Shown in pieces: positions 60,490 through 64,000 of a DNA stretch of 64,000 bases (its first letter is position 1; each line of letters begins with the position of its first letter). The DNA comes from Trichomonas vaginalis G3 (Eukaryota > Parabasalia > Trichomonadida > Trichomonadidae), in the NCBI RefSeq assembly GCF_026262505.1, contig NW_026529243.1:124001-188000 (forward strand), given 5' to 3'. A program made the translations under genes and the position numbers. Below the pieces are notes generated by a model. That model was not told the DNA's origin, ran no database searches, and saw only the letters and a program-made list of their open reading frames with translations.

Positions 60490-60700
60490 ATGACAAATTC
60501 AAGAGGGTAGAAAAGAGGTTAGAAAACAGGTTAGATATACCCATCTACCCTAAAATATATTTTTGCCGAATTCTGAGTAAAACTCATGACAAATTCAAGA
60601 GGGTAGAAAAGAGGTTAGAAAACAGGTTAGATATACCCATCTACCCTAAAATATATTTTTGGGTGTAAAATTCAAATTGTAAAAAGTCAAGCTTGAAAAA
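60490..60700. repeat. Inverted copies of the GGGTAGA intergenic repeat plus duplicated gene tail
   Basis: Two units with CTCATGACAAATTCAAGAGG, GTAGAAAAGAGGTTAGAAAA and ACCCATCTACCCTAAAATAT (about 60,496-60,570 and 60,588-60,662), in reverse orientation to 59,259 and closest to 49,025-49,080. They are followed by a 30-bp copy of the ATPase gene end. Confidence 0.8.
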
Positions 60701-60715
60701 TCTAAGTGTTTAGTC

Positions 60716-60895
60716 TTAGTAAGATGGTAGCTTCTTAAAGCATATGCCGTCCTTGAGTTTTATGTACGTGAAGAGAAGTACAATGAATTCAATTACGAGT
60801 ACAATTGCAATGACAACTAAGGCAACTATTTTTGTCTTTTGCCAGCAAGGGTACTTCTTCTCTTCCAATGGTTCGGCAGAACTATACTCACTCAT
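60716..60895 (-). CDS. Small single-pass membrane protein of element 2
   Basis: About 59 residues from MSEYSSAEPLEEKKYPCWQK. One strong transmembrane segment, IVALVVIAIVLVIEFIVLLF, followed by TYIKLKDGICFKKLPSY. The ATG at 60,895 is the first real start; upstream in-frame sequence has no ATG. A small virion-membrane or host-membrane protein is likely; exact role unknown. Confidence 0.6.
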   Translation of the reverse strand: MSEYSSAEPLEEKKYPCWQKTKIVALVVIAIVLVIEFIVLLFTYIKLKDGICFKKLPSY

Positions 60896-60938
60896 GAGAA
60901 ATGCCAAAACGGTTTAATAGAAAAAGTGTTATTTTTTC

Positions 60939-61133
60939 ATGTCCGAAGACTCGAAGGTGCAACACTTCCAAAATACCGACGAACTCAGAAGAGCAGCATG
61001 GCAGTATGTTCTTGACAACTTCTTTGAGTTCTCCAGGAACACCTTGGAAAATGCTGAAGAACTCCGACACAGAGAATTTGGAGAAATTGCACTCCAATAC
61101 TACCTTGACAAACAAAGGGTAAACAAAGGGTAA
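60939..61133 (+). CDS. Small helical element 2 protein, 64 residues
   Basis: MSEDSKVQHFQNTDELRRAA and onward, almost entirely helical with many charged residues (LENAEELRHREFGEIALQYY). Divergent from the membrane protein gene, with a short spacer containing GTGTTATTTTTTC. No family recognised. Confidence 0.55.
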   Translation: MSEDSKVQHFQNTDELRRAAWQYVLDNFFEFSRNTLENAEELRHREFGEIALQYYLDKQRVNKG

Positions 61134-61172
61134 AATAAGACTAAAAACTTAACGTTTAAAAGTGACATTTTT

Positions 61173-61373
61173 ATGAGCTCCGAGTCACCGAGAAAACTTG
61201 GTCAGATGTTAGCAGCTTACTTCCCTGAGGAGGATGGAAGCGTTACATACGTAAGGTTCAAAAACAACGAACCTGGAATTGCGTACCAAATTCGCAATTA
61301 CATGACCATGGAAGAGTACGAAAGGTTCCTACAAGAGAAACCAGCTCTAAACAACTCAGAAAAGAAAGAATAA
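61173..61373 (+). CDS. Small element 2 protein, 66 residues
   Basis: Starts MSSESPRKLGQMLAAYFPEE; short alpha/beta protein (SVTYVRFKNNEPGIAYQIRN) with a charged tail. Follows the gene at 60,939 on the same strand. Function unknown. Confidence 0.55.
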   Translation: MSSESPRKLGQMLAAYFPEEDGSVTYVRFKNNEPGIAYQIRNYMTMEEYERFLQEKPALNNSEKKE

Positions 61374-61401
61374 AAAGTTTAACTCGTAATTGTTTATTTT
61401 T

Positions 61402-61980
61402 TTACTTGTATGGGCAAGCTGCAAGAATGAAGTCGACTATCTCAGTCTTTGTCTTGACCAGTTGGACTGCTCTTGCGAGTACGTCTGTTTTGCGGTCTCC
61501 AGCTGGTGTCTGACCTTCGTAATTGCGCATGTTCTTGAGAGCTCCAACTGTAAATGGTTGTAGGATGAAGAGTCTCTCAGACTGCTTGAGGTAGTCTTCA
61601 CGGTCACGAACCGAATCTGTGGTACGAGTCGAATCTGTCGACCTTAGGGAAGAGACTGAAAGCCTGTCGTCTTCCATAGGGGCTGTGGCATAATCTTTGC
61701 GTAAACGGTTCAGACCTTCTTCGAACTCTTGGTCTCTCTTGGATTGAGATTGGAATTGTGGGGCAGGGTTTTGCATAAACATCCAAGGGTTGGGGAAGTA
61801 AGGCATAGGCTGAGGAGGAGGGTAGTTCGGGAAGCCTTGTGGTAGGTAGTAACCTTGAGGTGGAAATTGGTAGTAATTTGGTGGAGGGACTTGCTGGAAC
61901 TGAGGTTGCTGAGGTGCAGGGGCTGGTGCTTTAGGTTCCTCTGGTTTGGGAATGGGCTCGGTTGGTGGTACGTCGGACAT
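61402..61980 (-). CDS. Proline-rich element 2 protein, 192 residues
   Basis: Start chosen at MSDVPPTEPIPKPEEPKAPA; the frame is open further upstream but that part only translates the palindromic repeat. Residues 1-85 are Pro/Gln/Tyr-rich (QVPPPNYYQFPPQGYYLPQG), then a charged, Ser/Thr-rich region (DDRLSVSSLRSTDSTRTTDS) and a helical C-terminal domain (LQPFTVGALKNMRNYEGQTP). Late-domain-like PPNY and PPQ motifs suggest interaction with host WW-domain proteins, an inference only. Convergent with the gene at 61,173. Confidence 0.6.
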   Translation of the reverse strand: MSDVPPTEPIPKPEEPKAPAPAPQQPQFQQVPPPNYYQFPPQGYYLPQGFPNYPPPQPMPYFPNPWMFMQNPAPQFQSQSKRDQEFEEGLNRLRKDYATAPMEDDRLSVSSLRSTDSTRTTDSVRDREDYLKQSERLFILQPFTVGALKNMRNYEGQTPAGDRKTDVLARAVQLVKTKTEIVDFILAACPYK

Positions 61981-61989
61981 CTGTTTGTG

Positions 61990-62235
61990 GCTTAACCGTC
62001 GGAAGGAAAAACCTTTCCTGTCGGAAGGAAAAACCTTTCCTGTCGGAAGGAAAAACCTTTCCTGTCGGAAGGAAAAACCTTTCCTGTCGGAAGGAAAAAC
62101 TTTTTCTGAAGTTCGACCAAAAGTTCTCAATTTTCGAAAATTTGAATGGTTTACGGACGGACAACTGGAAGAGTCCTTCCTGTCGTCGGGAAAATTTTTT
62201 CCAGTTGTCGGGAAAATATTTTCCTGTCGGATGGA
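61990..62235. repeat. 22-bp palindromic repeat in a divergent promoter region
   Basis: Five copies of TGTCGGAAGGAAAAACCTTT then CC between 61,996 and 62,106, each containing the near-palindrome GGAAGGAAAAACCTTTCC. A related group with CCTGTCG and GGGAAAATTTTTTCC follows at 62,170-62,230. They lie between divergent start codons at 61,980 and 62,231, so they may be operator-like binding sites. Confidence 0.8.
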
Positions 62236-62620
62236 AGGACTCGGAATACCAGAAGGATTTGACGAGGCAATTTACCTTATAGAGATAAATGAAGTTGTTA
62301 AGCAGTACTTGCGCAGGGTAATGAAGCCCAAGGTCAAGTTCACCACTATTTCTGGAAGGTCTACACTTCAGCTCGAGACTTCGACTGGAATTCCAATTCA
62401 AATACCAGACGGGACAGCCTACGATGGCATAAAGGACGCCAAAAGAGAAGCTCTTGTTAAGTTCCTAAACAAACGTCCTTGGATAAAAATACCAAACAAG
62501 GAGAACCCCCTACCCCATATGAAATTGGCAATTCAGTCTCTCCTTCACTTCTCGGGTCAGCCGTTCTACATAACCTGTGAAGGCGACATCCAACCAGTTC
62601 AGTCAACCTTAACGTTTTGA
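62231..62620 (+). CDS. Element 2 protein of unknown function, 129 residues
   Basis: Start at the ATG of MEGLGIPEGFDEAIYLIEIN, chosen because the open frame upstream only covers the palindromic repeat. Compact alpha/beta protein with KFTTISGRSTLQLETSTGIP and KREALVKFLNKRPWIKIPNK. No family recognised. Followed at 28 bp by the next gene. Confidence 0.55.
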   Translation: MEGLGIPEGFDEAIYLIEINEVVKQYLRRVMKPKVKFTTISGRSTLQLETSTGIPIQIPDGTAYDGIKDAKREALVKFLNKRPWIKIPNKENPLPHMKLAIQSLLHFSGQPFYITCEGDIQPVQSTLTF

Positions 62621-62647
62621 GTAAAAACATTTTTTTTCATTTTTTGA

Positions 62648-63232
62648 ATGAAGCAAGTTAAATTCGTCCCACACCAAACTCAATGGACCGATGAAGAGTT
62701 GCAAGCTATGGTTGAAGGTGTTGAGAACGACATAGACGGCGAACTTGAAGGAGCTCAAACCACAATTGCAACCAAAATTGCACAAGTCAAGGAACAGATA
62801 GCTCCACTTAAAGCTACCAAAGCTACTCTTGACCTCATGGATAGTTACCGTTTAGAAGTAAAGAGTGGAATAAGACAATTAAAATTAAAACTTCTAAACT
62901 ACGAAGCTATACTCCAAAAGTTAGCAGAAATGAGAAGACTTTACCAGAGCTACTTACATGTAAGGGACTTACCTTCAAGCAGTCCGACCAAAGATGAATT
63001 TTCTGACATTGTCCCAATTTTGTCCGAAAGTCAGCTCAGATGTTTTGAACTGCTCCCAACATATCCAGAATATGAACGTTTGCCTGAACTCTTCCGCAAT
63101 CTCAAAAAACGTTTTTTGGTTCTCATGTTCCAAACTTTTATCGGAAGAGACAACAAACGTTCAGAAGAAGAACAAGATATTATTTTAAACTTGTTGTATG
63201 ACTTAACCGTCATAACAAGCTTTTTGAAGTAA
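62648..63232 (+). CDS. Helical element 2 protein, 194 residues
   Basis: Starts MKQVKFVPHQTQWTDEELQA. Residues about 20-110 are long helices with coiled-coil character (ATKIAQVKEQIAPLKATKAT, KLKLLNYEAILQKLAEMRRL); the second half is helical too. Leader CATTTTTTTTCATTTTTTGA before the ATG. No family recognised; intact. Confidence 0.55.
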   Translation: MKQVKFVPHQTQWTDEELQAMVEGVENDIDGELEGAQTTIATKIAQVKEQIAPLKATKATLDLMDSYRLEVKSGIRQLKLKLLNYEAILQKLAEMRRLYQSYLHVRDLPSSSPTKDEFSDIVPILSESQLRCFELLPTYPEYERLPELFRNLKKRFLVLMFQTFIGRDNKRSEEEQDIILNLLYDLTVITSFLK

Positions 63233-63264
63233 AACCGCCATTCTCAAACCACTTCATTTTTTCG

Positions 63265-63975
63265 ATGTCCGAACAAGCACCGAAGCCGAACACAATGGCA
63301 GATGTCCTTTCAATGTTGCCAGACAAGCGCCCAGTTCAAATTCAAATTTTGAATTTGAAAGCTCATCTGACAAACACCGTTAAGACTCTCCAAAGTAGTC
63401 TTATGGAAGAGATGAAGGGACTTAAAGGTGAGTTCCTCATGAACCAAGCTTCCAATGAGAAAGTCCTGAATGATTTGACGGAAACCTTGCGCATTTACGC
63501 GAGAGAGAACCGAGACCTTGCCAGACTCATCTACCGTTTCTTCGAAGAGATAGATGCCATCTGGAAGGTACTCGGAAAGGACAGAACCTCCAACACCGTA
63601 ATTCGTGAGTACCAAATTGAAGAAGGAATTGTCGAGGAAGAAGAGGAAGAAAAGAAACACGAAGAAGAAGAGGAAGAAGATGAAGAAGAGAAACACGAAG
63701 AAGAGGAAGTTTGGGCAACCCTTGTTGCCGATGACGCTTACGAAATTTCCCAACCCTACCCATACCAAATCCGCAACAAGGAGACAGGCAAGGTTCTTAC
63801 CCCAGTCCTCAACAACTTGGGACACTTGAACCTTAACCTTCGGAATCGCGGTTCAATCTCCATGGGCAAGCTTGTCGCAATTCAATGGGTTCCAAATCCA
63901 GACAAGAAGACGAGGGTCAGACACATTGACGGTGACAAGCTCAACAATCGTAAGGAGAACCTCGAGTGGTTCTAA
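63265..63975 (+). CDS. Coiled-coil protein fused to an HNH (HNH_3-type) endonuclease domain
   Basis: 236 residues, starting MSEQAPKPNTMADVLSMLPD. The N-terminal 110 residues are helical (TLQSSLMEEMKGLKGEFLMN). A Glu/Lys-rich stretch (EEEEKKHEEEEEEDEEEKHE) links to the C-terminal domain: YEISQPYPYQIRNKETGKVL, LNNLGHLNLNLRNRGSISMG, KLVAIQWVPNPDKKTRVRHI and DGDKLNNRKENLEWF. That is the NUMOD4/HNH_3 pattern of phage and viral homing endonucleases (V-HIDG-NNRKENLEW). It ends right after the domain. Whether it cuts DNA or serves as a DNA-binding virion protein is unknown. Confidence 0.7.
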   Translation: MSEQAPKPNTMADVLSMLPDKRPVQIQILNLKAHLTNTVKTLQSSLMEEMKGLKGEFLMNQASNEKVLNDLTETLRIYARENRDLARLIYRFFEEIDAIWKVLGKDRTSNTVIREYQIEEGIVEEEEEEKKHEEEEEEDEEEKHEEEEVWATLVADDAYEISQPYPYQIRNKETGKVLTPVLNNLGHLNLNLRNRGSISMGKLVAIQWVPNPDKKTRVRHIDGDKLNNRKENLEWF

Positions 63976-64000
63976 GAGTAAAAAAATTTTATTTTAGGGG

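Larger units (their letters stand above)
48758..64000. mobile_element. Virus-like element 2 (Polinton-like virus/virophage type), partial, broken
   Basis: Begins abruptly after the poly(A) run and runs off the window. Gene content: a coiled-coil and Pro/Gln-rich structural region, a capsid-like region, a SCCG-domain protein shared with element 1, a candidate minor capsid region, an SF3 helicase, a packaging ATPase and several small proteins, one with an HNH domain. No polymerase B or integrase lies inside the window. An SF3 helicase with DJR-type capsid genes is the pattern of Polinton-like viruses and virophages. Base composition is richer in G+C than the host and than element 1. The first third (to about 57.3 kb) has a dozen or more breaks, while the remainder looks whole. 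Age cannot be judged without the far end. Confidence 0.75.

Noticed and set aside
63310-63825. Minus-strand frame rich in Phe and Leu
   Set aside because: Antisense shadow of the Glu-rich linker of the HNH protein gene.

Overview
Very AT-rich eukaryotic DNA without visible spliceosomal introns, crowded with DNA transposons, satellites and two large virus-like elements. The one clear cellular gene is a type II membrane glycosyltransferase of the GT61/DUF563 type. Together with Mutator-like fragments, a complete-length Polinton/Maverick and integrase-type transposons, this suggests a parabasalid (trichomonad such as Trichomonas or Tritrichomonas). The organism is inferred from content, not proven.

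Layout. 1-970: an array of about 12 long hairpins. 971-13,200: AT-rich spacer with the glycosyltransferase (5,548-6,795), a short MULE-like element (7,123-8,198) and a 49-bp minisatellite (9,766-10,590). 13,217-16,015: a TATA-type satellite split by a 1.25-kb foldback transposon. 16,016-18,202: a MULE transposase fragment and a 269-bp satellite. 18,203-28,252: a nest of transposons. One foldback copy holds a MULE-like insert; a longer relative encodes an integrase-type (IS481/Ginger-like) transposase, which is itself interrupted by an element (24,445-26,045) carrying a second hairpin array. Two further elements (21,047-24,045 and 27,129-28,052) sit in its arms.

29,347-48,658: a Polinton of 19.3 kb with AG...CT ends, about 816-bp terminal inverted repeats and a 6-bp target duplication (GTCACA), inserted into a third hairpin array. 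It carries a protein-primed DNA polymerase B, retroviral-type integrase, packaging ATPase, double-jelly-roll capsid region, a candidate minor capsid region, a fibre-like protein with a tail-collar-like tip, a KilA-N protein and several small proteins. Its inverted repeats are almost identical, so it is young, but it is broken in about ten places.

48,758-64,000 (running off the window): a second, less AT-rich virus-like element of Polinton-like-virus/virophage character. It has an SF3 helicase, packaging ATPase, capsid-like region and many small proteins, but no PolB or integrase inside the window. Its first third is heavily broken (a dozen or more breaks); the rest looks whole.

Most notable signals: (1) hairpin arrays at three loci, two of them sharing apical motifs on different basal stems; (2) a family of short GC-rich hairpin and cloverleaf cassettes scattered through the Polinton, some inside reading frames; (3) a C-terminal domain shared by the two viral elements; (4) a T-rich promoter-like motif ending at the start codon of most Polinton genes. 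All calls come from reading the sequence by eye and from family knowledge; no database search was run.
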